A stretch of DNA of 64,000 bases. It comes from Xestospongia bergquistia. Its lineage: Eukaryota; Porifera; Demospongiae; Haplosclerida; Petrosiidae. The stretch spans positions 5,523,001-5,587,000 of the forward strand of contig OZ014415.1 of assembly GCA_963965975.1 (NCBI GenBank). Direction: 5' to 3'. A model generated the notes under the pieces. The model was not told the DNA's origin. It did no database searches and saw only the letters and a program-made list of their open reading frames with translations. The number at the start of each line of letters is the position of its first letter. Position 1 is the stretch's first letter. Positions 47,890 through 64,000 of this stretch are shown in pieces. Both the position numbers and the translations under genes were made by a program.

Positions 47890-50800
47890 ATGTCACAAGG
47901 TTGTGCTTGTGGAATTTCTACTAAGATCACAGAAGAGAGATCTAGAGATATCAGAAAAGTGAGTTAAGAGATAGACAAACGGCTGATAGCTTCTACTATG
48001 AGTCAAGCAATGTGCTAGTAGTTATTGTGTATAATTGCTTGAACGTTATTATCATAGTAAGTTCATTATATCATTATATCCCTGATTACAGGCTGCTGCA
48101 CTAACTGATAAGATAAGATCTATTGGAGGTCTTACCATACAAGATCGTACTTATCGTTTGAGGACCTATAATACTTGTTTTGTAGGTAGGTTGCAATGTG
48201 TGACTGTCATTATTTGCTACTTAGGGTACAAAGTGATTGATTAAAAGAAATACATTCCCCTCATCACAAAAGATTTGTGTACACTTTGATGCTAATGCTG
48301 GGTGTCAAACAGCTTGTTGGAAGCCAGAAGTAGCATATTAGTCCCATTTACTACAGGACATTTAGCTGTGTTATATAGTGTGCCAGTAACAAAGAAATGC
48401 TTTCATTACTTCAAGTCATGGAGGCAAAAAAATTTTTGTGATATTACTTGTTATGAGATATCTTCAGACAAAATGCCCTTGTACATGATCATGCTTCCTC
48501 TATTTGTCTGGTGTCCTATGATTGTCTGATGACTGATGATTTTCTGGAAGCCTTATTTCCTCTCATCTTATTAGTGATACCTGACATTCTAAGTCATCAG
48601 TAATTTTCTGTAAACTACTATATATTGTAAGATCTATGCTTTAATGAAAGGATTAGAATTTAGTTTTTGCTTCAAATTGAAAGTTTAACTCTAGTATATA
48701 ATAATGTTGTGCTGCCAAAAATACATAAAAGAGAAAAAACACCCAGTATTCTATCAAAAAATCAAACCAATCTTCTCCAGACAAATCTTCACTTTCATCC
48801 TGTAGACATGGAGTGCTTGTGAGACATATGCTAGATCTGATTCTGCCCTCACAAATTTCTAAGCATTGATGTTATTAAACATCAAGATTGGCACGCTATA
48901 GACAAGTTTGTGGGTTTGCAATGATATCATCTTGTTTGTTTATTCATTCCTTGTACACATATAACAAAATAATGTTTTAAAAATAGGTTCGTAAAAAAAC
49001 AGGGAGATTTTCTAAAATTATTTGCATTTTTGATTCGCTTGCATACTTCAGAACTTTATATTGTTTTAATACATAGCTCTCTCTCTGGTCCTCTTACCAG
49101 CTGTATGTTGATGCCTAGGCAGGTTACCTAAAATGATCTTTTAGAATTATTTTTGCTGGCACAAGTTTTTGTGAATAGCTTTCAATGAACAGAAAAGTAT
49201 ATTTTGGTACAACTTTTAATTGAATTTGATTTTATGTTGTTATGACTTGTTGTTTTATATCTGACATTAATTGTATCTGTTAGTTTAATCACAGCTGTTT
49301 TATTCCTACCACAATTGTGTTGTATATTTGTAACAGCTGTTTCATTATTGCATATAAGTAATAGAGTTATTTTATTACTGTGAAATAGTTGAGTCTCCAA
49401 GATAGACAACATATATACCTCTTATTTGATAAGCAAAATAGTTGTTAATGACTCATAAAATCTATTTTTCTTTTCTAGCTTCAGAGTTAGTAGATTGGCT
49501 GATCTCCTTGGGAGAAGCTGAAGACAGAAAACAGGCAGTTGCTTTGGGCCAGCTATTAGTTGACACAGATTTTATACATCATGTTGTAGATGAGCATAAC
49601 TTTGAAGATTCCTATCTCTTCTTCAGGTTCAGACAAGATGGTAAGTGTGCGAGAATAGATCACTTTTTACTGTTGAGACCTACACAACTTGTTGTAGAGT
49701 GAGTTTTCATTTAATTTGTTAAGAATACACAGTAACATTTATTATAGTATAGTGTGAGAACAGCTACTTATATATGGCGTTTGGCAGGTTACAAATTTGA
49801 TGATATCAATATTAAGCAATAATTGTAGGTATGGTGACAAAATTTTGTGAATCTGTCAAACTTTGCCAAAAAAATCAAATCAAACTTTATAGTAGTACTG
49901 TAATTATTCTCTTTTCCAGAACCACCTCATGAAGCCATGTCTGGTCCCTCAGTTGCTTATATGAAAGGTGAACAGGGAGCTCTAATAAGTTTATTGGCTA
50001 AGAGGAGACCATTAGCACTTGGCTGGAGTTATTACGTGTTTGCTCTCTCCTCAGCTAATAAGAAGATATATCAATTTAGATCTGAATTAGTATGTTTACA
50101 ATTACTGCATGATAATGTGCTAATTATTACACTTAACTTCCAGTAAGTTAAGGCCTTTCACTTCACACTTAGCTAATCCAGTTTGAACTGGATCAATGCA
50201 ATTTATATTGAGCAAATCCAGATTTAAACTAGATTGAGTTCTGATACATTGTCCAACAAAATTATTGTTAATAATTGATAATTGTACTGTATAATAATGG
50301 TTACATAATATATAATAATATAATATATAATAGTTATATATAGTTATATAATAATTAATAGTTGCTGATAATTGTTTATTGTATAAACAATTACCTAATT
50401 AATGCTAAAGGCCTTAAGCAGTTTATACATCATTCTTCAGAACTGGGGCAGCATGGTTTAGTGTGGCTCAGATTGCTTGTAATATGTTGCCTAAATGACC
50501 ATTGAGTCATACTAAACCAAGTCAATCTGAATAATGTATAGGACTATCTACTTTGACCTTGTTTGGCTTAGCTCTGAATTGTAAATGCAATACAAATACA
50601 CCTAAAAACCAGTGAATTGTAGCACCTTCCACCTAATGTGTATATAAATAAGTTATAAGGAAGTAAATCAGTAATGGCTCTTTTTAAAGTTGGTAGACCA
50701 GCTGTAGTGTGAATGCTTAAGTACCTCTTTAACTACTAAAATGGGAATATCATTTGTGGCAACAATGGACTTTATTACCCTAAGCCATAAGTGGGAGACT

Positions 50801-52569
50801 AGTACACTTGCTATATATGAACAGTAATGTTAACTTTAGTAGAACATAAAATACTTATAATTTTATTTATTGACTGAGTCTTGACAATGTATTTTATTTA
50901 GGACTCATCACCTATTAATTGTTTTTCATTGGAAGATGTATGTGTTCAACCAAATGTTATCAAAAGCAATGATCGGTATATCCTTCAATTTTTTGTAAAC
51001 CATTCTCAAGGTCGAGAAAAAAGTGAGCAGATTAATAATAATTGTCTCCTTTGCTTCACTGATCTTATTAGAATATAATAACTACATTTGGTTTGACTTT
51101 TAGCCATAACTTTGCTATAATCAGAATTAATTTTGATACCAATGGATTCCTTCCATTGTTGTATTTCTTATGAAAATATTCATAAAGTGAGAAACATTTT
51201 CCAAGAATTATTTTTGATAACTCTTGGAAAATGTATGTACGCAATCTCCCCTAAGGAATCACTTCCGTCTGCAAAGTCAAAACAAACAGAGTTTAGTACA
51301 ATTATTGACATAAGAATTACTGAGAAAGTATATGTACTTATTCAGATCAAATAATTAATGTATTACATATATATGTGAGTTTTATTATTTTAAACATTTC
51401 CCAAGAGAGTGATTTGATTTATAATTATGCACTGTAATTAATAGTGTGTGTCACTGTGGGTAAATTTTTGATATAACAATGCGGAAATTGCAACTTGTTT
51501 TAACAACAACAATGTATATCACTATGTGTATATCACTAAATAATAATGTAGTACAAATACTTTATTTTTTCTATAGCAATCTGCCTGGCTGCTGATAGCT
51601 ACGAAACTCAGTTCACTTGGATAAGATCATTAGGTTCTTGTGGAGTAGAGATTTTAGCTTCAACAGATGAGGAAGATGATCTAGTGAGAAATGCCACTTC
51701 TATTTTTGATTTTGAAGCACTTGATATTGAGGGAAAAACTGTTTCTCTTGACAAATACCGGTATGACATGTGACATGCTTCATTTAACTATCCATATATA
51801 GCCTGGTTACTGTTAATTCATTAATTATGTCATAGTAAAAAATTGCCTACTTTTAGTTCTGTAGTAATACATGCTTTGATCAATTCTTTCTCTAGAGGTC
51901 ATATTACTTTAATAGTAAATGTAGCAAGTGAATGAGGTTTGGCGGAGAAGAACTACTCTCAACTGGTGTATCTACATACAAAGTATGCACATAGTAATGG
52001 GTTTCGAATTCTGGCTTTTCCTTGTAACCAGTTTGGAAAACAGGTTAGTAATAATAATCATAATGTAGAACAAAGCTAATGGGAACGCTGTCTTGTAGTG
52101 TATTCATTCTTCTCAGAATTATTTGCATGGACGTACCCTTCCTTTCAATGGATTTACAATTCCATAAGAGTATTGATTATAAGCATTGGGGTGTGGTTAA
52201 TACAATAAGATTACCTGTAGTCTAATGTATTTATTGTCGTTATTGTAGGAGCCAGGTACACTAGCAAATGTTATTGAATATGCTGCCAAACACAGGGCAG
52301 AGTTTGATATATTTTCCAAAATTGAAGTGAATGGACCTAATGCACATCCTCTATTCAAATATCTGAAGTCAAAATTAAAAGGAAATTTAGGAAAGTAAGT
52401 CATTATTTTTAGTGTTATATTCATAATATTTTGTCTGATATTGTCCCAAAAGACATAGGAGGTAACTTTGTAAAATGCTATATTAGACATCTATTAGTTT
52501 ATTACTAACCAGAAGAGTGAATGAAAGATTACATAATATGTGTGTATATATATTTGTGTGTCTCTGGTG

Positions 52570-52607
<38 letters not shown>

Positions 52608-53017
52608 CAATGAGAGAGGAGAAAGAGTCAAGCAATAACTAAGCCTTTCTAGGCAAAATGGCTGTTCTAGGAAAGTAAACATTAACCTGTATATTATAAT
52701 ATGTGTATAATTTGAGTTGAATTTTCCTTTCTTTTCTAATAGTTTTATCAAGTGGAACTATGCTAAGGTATATAGTACATGTTATAGTTAAATCATCATC
52801 TTTGTTATTATAGTTTCTATGTGATAGTAATGGCGTGCCAGTGAAACGTTATTCCCCAACAACACAACCACTCGTAAGTGTAACTAGCAATAGTTATAAA
52901 TTGGATATGTATTTTGTGTTTACCATTATATTTTTATTATATAATACAATTTTTATATTTATTATTTCCAATCAGGATATAGTTCCAGACATGGAAAGCC
53001 TATGGTCTTCTTCATAA
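47890..53017 (+). CDS. DEP-PH-glutathione peroxidase fusion selenoprotein
   Basis: Eleven exons, all in phase, 406 aa: 47890-47958, 48092-48185, 49479-49640, 49920-50089, 50902-51022, 51577-51760, 51896-52043, 52249-52394, 52743-52767, 52814-52873, 52976-53017. DEP, about residues 33-108 (TIQDRTYRLRTYNTCFV, SELVDWLI, LVDTDFIHHV). PH, about 124-232 (QGALISLL, GWSYYVF, LAADSYETQFTWIRSL). GPx, 246-406 (IFDFEALDIEGKTVSLDKYR, NVASE-Sec-G, LAFPCNQFGKQEPG, IKWN). The TGA at 51933-51935 is residue 280, the Sec site of GPx; Gln316, Trp369 and Asn370 complete the catalytic tetrad. The GPx part resembles the monomeric GPX4 type (phospholipid hydroperoxide reduction). The PH-GPx join lies inside exon 6 (51577-51760). 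DEP plus PH recalls pleckstrin, without its first PH. Membrane targeting of the peroxidase is an inference. A conventional gene finder would end it at the TGA or split it. Confidence 0.9.
51933..51935 (+). other. Selenocysteine TGA codon (Sec280)
   Basis: In-frame TGA in GTA-GCA-AGT-GAA-TGA-GGT, reading VASE-U-G. This is exactly the active-site position of glutathione peroxidases. Coding similarity and open frame continue through six further splice junctions to a TAA at 53015-53017. Confidence 0.93.
52571..52604. repeat. (TG)n microsatellite
   Basis: An uninterrupted TG dinucleotide run of about 17 copies, in the intron between exons 8 and 9 of the selenoprotein gene. Confidence 0.9.
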
Positions 53018-53097
53018 TCATCATTCTAATTTTATTTTGTGACTTCATTGTTAACTATATACAATCATTCTTATATAGTTAGTCATACATTGGAAAC

Positions 53098-53156
53098 ATT
53101 AATATGATGGCTTGCCACTAAACCATATACTATGGAATGGAGAGCCTGATTTTACA
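53098..53156 (+). promoter_or_regulatory. SECIS element (type II) in 3' UTR
   Basis: Starts 87 nt after the stop. The 5' quartet ATGA (53104-53107) faces TGAT (53147-53150). Helix II pairs 53109-53117 (GGCTTGCCA) with 53138-53146 (TGGAGAGCC), with one mismatch. The apical bulge holds the conserved AA (53120-53122), 12 nt after the quartet. An extra mini-stem CCAT/ATGG (53123-53126 with 53132-53135) makes it type II. This supports Sec decoding of the upstream TGA. Confidence 0.88.
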
Positions 53157-54158
53157 CAATGCTATCCTTTCGTGTGACGTATAAGAATGTATTTTCTTAT
53201 GTCTGTACTATAATCTATGTAATATTGATCTACCCATACAAATTTTAACTCCATAGATATTGTCATTTTAATATTATATGAGTTCAATATGTAGTTAGAT
53301 GAAGCAACCCTACCAGTGCATTTCACTTTACATTAGATCATTAGAAGTCAGTAGACAAAGATACAATGTCATGTTGAAAGTATACAACTTTGTCACGGTA
53401 TTTGGTTATTAATCTAACTTACTGTGACTTATTGGGCATATTATAAGGTATCTTACTGACAAACACCACTATCAAGCTCAAAAGGAGCCATTCATTCATA
53501 TAATTATGTTCTAAATACTATGCATGTAATAGGAACTGAAAGCAATACTCATTTGTGCACCGCTGTTAATGTGCTAATATTGATTTTGTGGCTTTTTAAA
53601 CATAATTGAAGTTTACTATACACTTCCTGCTTATCTTCCTGACATAATTACTCACGTACATCAACAGGAAATAGTAATTGTAGTAACTATGACCTCTGTT
53701 ATGTACTAAGGGAATTAGTTGTCTGATATTCATTTCTTGTATTGTCAAATGAATAATATTATAAGTGAGTGTCAAAATAAAAAAAAATAGTTTAAAAAAT
53801 AAAATAGATTTATAATAAACAAAGCAGATATATAATAAAGATGAAATAATTTAGTGAAAAGGTAGAGAAGAGTTCAACTCGTGATCAAATGAAGAAGATG
53901 GTAATTTAATTTTCTACATATATAAAGTAAAGGAAAAAGATTTAAATAAGGAGACCACAAAATGGACGAGATAACATACATTCTTCACTTAGTTTGTAAC
54001 AATGAAAAACTGAATGAACAATGCACACAATATCACTATAGTAGCTACAATTCTAGTATAGGGTATACATGTGATACTATAAAGGTATGACTCAATTCTT
54101 AGGATTAAAATCACATAATTAATTAGCTAGTTTTACAAGTTAGTACACAATGTCTTAC
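53157..54158. other. Intergenic / 3' UTR sequence
   Basis: AT-rich sequence between the selenoprotein gene and the minus-strand Mpv17 gene. A possible polyadenylation signal AATAAA followed by an A-run is at 53776-53781. No further gene or RNA was recognised. Confidence 0.5.
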
Positions 54159-55216
54159 TTTATGTTTCATGTATGAGAGGTATACTGTCCATAAAAAGGT
54201 GACAGCTGCAACATAAGTGACTCTGAACTGAGGTGGGATAAAGAAGAAGTTGACTATTTGAGCAGCTGGCCAAATCTTCCAGTCCATCTACGAAAGACAT
54301 GTCATTCGTTAATAACAACAAACACACTATACTGCACAACACTAGACATCACTAACAATGACTGTATGGAACTATGTGGTTTTACATAATTACATAAGAC
54401 CTAAAACAACTATTTATGAGGAAATTGTCATTATAATTATTATTTCCTTTTATGTTAAAATTCTTTAAATTGGTGATATATGCCTTTGTGAAAAGATCCA
54501 CAGAGAGACTAAGTTTACACACTACAGGTGTAACAGTACCTTGTAAGTAGGCCAAAACTTTGTCTTGAGTTCATCTACACATTCTTGTTTATTGTGTCCT
54601 TCCAATGTGGACATACCTAGAGAACAGTGACAATAATTAGTGGTTTACATGAACTCTGATTAACAGATATCAATTACTGAAGGAACATGTATGCTTAGGG
54701 CTGTCTCTGTATGCACTACTTCACAGGATTATATCGTCAACAGATCTCAATTTACATTCTCTACTTTAAAAATCCATTATATATATATATGTATATCCTT
54801 TCTAGTTGCATGATGTGTTTCTACCTAACCTGTTACACAAAGAAACAATACAACTTACCGAGAAAAAACAGAGTACAACAGATGGGAGCCATTATTATTT
54901 GATCTAGCATTACTTTTCGAAACACTGTAGCTGTAGTTACTGCAGGTAACAACCTGTCCAATGCCGTGTACCAGAAATGATCTAAAGGGCCCAAACAACA
55001 GCCCAAAAATCCCATTCGACCAGTTCGAGACCAGTTCAATTCTTTTCCATCTATCTTTTGTCTGCAGAAGTCACCCGCTGAATACAAGACACAGCAAGTG
55101 CCTGTGTTGATTAGAAGGAGTCTAACAGAAGATTTGCGAATCAATATCTTCCCTTGAAGTTGCTGCCATCTCTGTATACTTGACCTAATAACTGAATGAG
55201 TTAATACTGCTTGCAT
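54159..55216 (-). CDS. Mpv17/PMP22-family protein, copy a (MPV17L2-like)
   Basis: Exons 55216-54859, 54616-54540 and 54287-54159 are in phase and give about 188 residues. A last exon of a few codons is unresolved; the best guess is 54097-54092, an acceptor CCTAAG followed by Asn-stop. The family core is evident: [26 protein letters not shown], here cited in parts [16 protein letters not shown] and VFRKVMLDQ, then [29 protein letters not shown] and a final VYLSYMKHK. Mpv17 proteins are small four-helix membrane proteins of the mitochondrial inner membrane or peroxisome; MPV17L2 is linked to mitochondrial ribosomes in vertebrates. The gene is divergent from its paralogue, with 107 bp between ATGs. 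Confidence 0.88.
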
Positions 55217-55323
55217 ATTGCTCGACTTGATATTCGAAGTTGGAGGCTCCTATCATATGCGTACTGTTACTTTATGTATGTCGATAGATACTACTACAGA
55301 TACAGAATGTCTTTATAATAGTG
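55217..55323. promoter_or_regulatory. Presumed bidirectional promoter of the Mpv17 pair
   Basis: 107 bp separate the divergent ATGs at 55216 (-) and 55324 (+). If the pair arose by inverted duplication, this spacer is the symmetry centre. Confidence 0.5.
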
Positions 55324-56723
55324 ATGAGTGATGGTGCTCCACCTACTGTTACGTCTGTTACGTCATCAGGTGCAATGGCATGGAGGAAGGTGTACGATAA
55401 TTTGTTTTCTCGTTATCTCTTATTAACTAACACTGTAGTTAGTGGTGTACTAGAAGGTTTAGGTGATTTTCTTCAACAGAAATTAGAAGGAAAACAAAAT
55501 AATGATTGGCAACGTACAAAGAGAATGACAATAATGGGTCTCATACTTGGACCTCCAGAACACTACTGGTTTAGGCTCCTGGATAAACGATTTCCAGGCA
55601 GATCTCCGACAATTGTAGCTAAGAAAGTCTTTTTAGATGAAACTGTGAACGGAGTCTTTTTTTTAGCTGTGTTTTTTATTGGTACATTATATGTATTAAT
55701 TTTACAATCCATAGAATATGAATATTATTATAAAAATTATAATGTGACTGATGAGATCAATAACCATTGCTGTCTTTGTAGGAATGAGTAAACTCAATGG
55801 ACATAGTTGGAAAGAATCTTTTGGTAATTTTAAAGAAAAGTTTTGGCAAACGTACAAGGTATTGACAATGCAATATTACTACTTTATCCTTCAATACATT
55901 ATAAGATGGAACTACTAGTCTGGCCTGCTGCTCAAGTAAGTATATTTTATTAACATGATCACTAATATGTGATTATGAGTTTCAGAATCCATTGTAGGTC
56001 ATTGTGATATAGTTTAAACAACAAATTTTTTCGTATAGGCAATCAACTTTTACTTGATCCCACCATCATTTCGAGTTATTTATACTAATCTAGTATACCT
56101 TGGTTGGTGTATGTTCTTGTCTCATGTACAACACAAAGTAAGTGAAGACTATGTAAATAATCTAATAGATCTAATGTTGTGTTGTATTTCCATTTATTCA
56201 TTCATACATCATTTTTCAACAGTAGGTATTCAAGTTGTTTACTTTAAAAATACATTGTGTAAACTAAATTTATTTAAAGTTTTAAATATAATAGATCAAA
56301 TATATATGATGCTAGTTAAGCTGTCGTTTTATGAATGTTTTCTGAATATCCCATCAACAGAAAGTGAATCATGCATAAAATGGTACAGAGAATTAATGTC
56401 AATGTTTACTGATCAGTTTTGTATGTTCTACTGTGTAAATGAAGGTGTAGTAAACATTTCTGTTGTATCTAGTATGCTAATGTCAGTTAATAAGACCCTC
56501 AGTATTGTTGAAAAATACACCTTGTTAAACTTTTGTGCTAAATTCATAATACACAAGACTGTTATTCATTCCAATCCTTCTTGTATCTATGTAAAGTTTA
56601 TACATCCATGAGTTTTGAGTGACTATTTCACTTTATACCTTTTAACAATTTATCTTGACTTCTTCATTGTCATTTAATTAGGACATTCACCACAAAGAGA
56701 AAGGCAGAAGTGAAAATACCTGA
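55324..56723 (+). CDS. Mpv17/PMP22-family protein, copy b (MPV17L2-like)
   Basis: Exons 55324-55681, 55782-55858, 55906-55935, 56039-56137 and 56682-56723 are in phase, 201 aa. I start at the ATG of 55324 (ATGAGTGATGG). Core motifs: RMTIMGLILGPPEHYWFRLL, VAKKVFLDETVNG, GMSKLNGHSWKE, KEKFWQTYK, LVWPAAQ, INFYLIPPSFRVIYTNLVYL. Exons 1 and 2 have exactly the same lengths as in copy a (358 and 77 nt). Exons 3 and 4 here (30+99) equal the single 129-nt exon of copy a, so one intron was gained or lost after duplication. The final exon (DIHHKEKGRSENT) is less certain. Reading on through the 56,138 donor gives a 185-codon frame that I take as intron. Confidence 0.86.
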
Positions 56724-57121
56724 TTAACTCAATGCAACTTAATATATTTCAATTTTCTATACATTTCACTTCAACTTTTTTTGAACAAGTGATTCCAAAT
56801 TGCATCATCACCATGTAGTACATGTAGAATATTTAAAATCACTGAATGATTTAACAATGACTATTGTCAGCAGTTACTAGAAAATGCATTTGTGAAATAG
56901 AAGATTAATTATTGCATATCACATACAGAAAGAGACAATAATATAATAATATTAGTTGTACAACAGCAATCATGTTTATTACTAATATCAACCACATTCA
57001 TGCACACAAACGTACAGACAGACTTGAGAAGAGATAATAAATCAAAAATCAACATAATATTAGTACCATTAGAGATTTAATGAACACGCATCTACACAGT
57101 TTTAGAACTAAAATTAGTATA
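56724..57121. other. Intergenic sequence between convergent genes
   Basis: About 400 bp of AT-rich DNA between the 3' ends of Mpv17 copy b and the PKA gene. It presumably holds both 3' UTRs; nothing else was recognised. Confidence 0.6.
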
Positions 57122-63424
<6,303 letters not shown>

Positions 63425-63541
63425 CTTTCTCTGCCCTAGCGATGTTGAATTATCAAACGGGAGTGCCTATTGACAGTTCTCGTGTTGAGGACTGACCGTA
63501 AGTTTCTTTCTCTAATTATAGGAAGCCACTTATTTTCTAAT
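63425..63541. promoter_or_regulatory. Presumed bidirectional promoter PKA / Ldh_2
   Basis: 117 bp separate the divergent start codons at 63424 (-) and 63542 (+). No TATA box is evident. Confidence 0.5.
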
Positions 63542-64000
63542 ATGGCCAACCAGTGTGCTGGAAAGTTAGTGAGCGTTACTGAAGTGTCTGCTTTTATTGT
63601 AAGATGTATGACATCTGTCGGAACACCAGAAGAACATGCAGCTTCTCTAGCTGATATTCTAGTAACTGCAGATTACAGAGGACATTTCAGCCATGGATTA
63701 AATCGACTTGGTACGACAAATAATAATTATGTATGTCGCCATACCATAATACTAATACAGAAACTGTAATGATTATTATTGTAACGTAAGTTACAATAGT
63801 AGATAGAGAATTTAAATTATTGTACACTTTTGAGAGTTGATATTATACATAATCCTCATTTTGCTGCAGAAATGTATGTTAATGAGGTATCAAAAGGGTT
63901 ATGCGATCCTCAAGCCAAACCTACGATTATCAAAGAAACTCCTAGTACTGCTTATGTTGATGGTCATAATGGAATAGGATCAGTAAGGATGACAAACCAG
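63542..64000 (+). CDS. Malate/L-lactate dehydrogenase family 2 (Ldh_2), 5' part
   Basis: Exons 63542-63710 and 63870-64000 (running off the right edge) join in phase. The start is the ATG of MANQCAGKLVSV. The family signature DYRGHFSHGLNRLE (usually D-x-R-G-H-x-S-H-G) is followed by MYVNEVSKG, PTIIKETPSTAYVDG and HNGIGSVRM. This is the N-terminal half of the NAD(P)-dependent Ldh_2 fold (malate, sulfolactate, ureidoglycolate and similar dehydrogenases), unrelated to classical LDH/MDH. The His of GHxSHG is the likely catalytic residue. The substrate cannot be inferred from this part. Confidence 0.9.

Noticed and set aside
48302..48529. 75-codon plus-strand frame in the second intron of the selenoprotein gene
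   Set aside because: Not in phase with either neighbouring exon, and no recognisable domain.
51933..51935. TGA read as a nonsense mutation making the peroxidase a pseudogene
   Set aside because: It falls exactly on the GPx Sec site, coding continues through six more in-phase junctions, and a SECIS lies in the 3' UTR.
56054..56611. 185-codon plus-strand frame
   Set aside because: Its first part is exon 4 of Mpv17 copy b. The rest is a read-through of the intron after a good GTAAGT donor and has no homology.
63499..63522. Possible 24-nt intron (GTAAGT...ATAG) in the 5' UTR of the Ldh_2 gene
   Set aside because: Far below any workable spliceosomal intron size seen in this window (minimum about 45 nt).

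Overview
The window looks like nuclear DNA of an early-branching animal, most likely a compact, AT-rich demosponge-type genome. The reasons: spliceosomal genes with many short GT-AG introns (down to about 45 nt), animal signalling genes (MNK kinase, PKA catalytic subunit, an ANKIB1-type RBR ligase), a BEL/Pao retroelement, and intergenic spacers of only 50-160 bp. 'Sponge' is an inference; animal is well supported.

Layout. Positions 1 to about 26,150 are one uninterrupted satellite array with a 42-bp basic period, running off the left edge. It is hierarchical: 19-bp and 23-bp half-units, 42-bp dimers, and long higher-order repeats that include an apparently identical 5,914-bp tandem duplication (4,692-16,543). 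The array breaks directly into the protease region of a decayed, minus-strand BEL/Pao gag-pol (about 26,150-27,520). From 27,969 to the right edge the DNA is gene-dense.

Genes, left to right: MFSD8/CLN7-like transporter (-); a protein with an ATPase-dead kinesin-like domain, a DEP domain and ankyrin repeats (-); METTL25-like methyltransferase (-); intronless ANKIB1-like RBR E3 ligase (+); MNK kinase (-); a selenoprotein joining DEP, PH and glutathione peroxidase domains (+) with a SECIS element in its 3' UTR; two Mpv17/PMP22-family paralogues arranged head to head (- and +); PKA catalytic subunit (-); and the 5' end of a type-2 malate/lactate dehydrogenase (+). I assembled the exon chains by hand. 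Every chain listed closes in phase over all its junctions, except the last exon of the minus-strand Mpv17 gene.

Organisation. Four neighbouring pairs are divergent with only 81-117 bp between start codons (METTL25/ANKIB1, MNK/DEP-PH-GPx, Mpv17 a/b, PKA/Ldh_2), so each pair probably shares one bidirectional promoter. Three minus-strand genes (METTL25, kinesin-DEP-ANK, MFSD8) follow each other at 50 and 160 bp. The most notable item is the DEP-PH-GPx selenoprotein at 47,890-53,017: the PH-to-peroxidase join lies inside one exon, the Sec TGA sits in the GPx active-site motif, and a textbook type II SECIS follows 87 nt after the stop. The second is the pseudo-kinesin/DEP/ankyrin protein.
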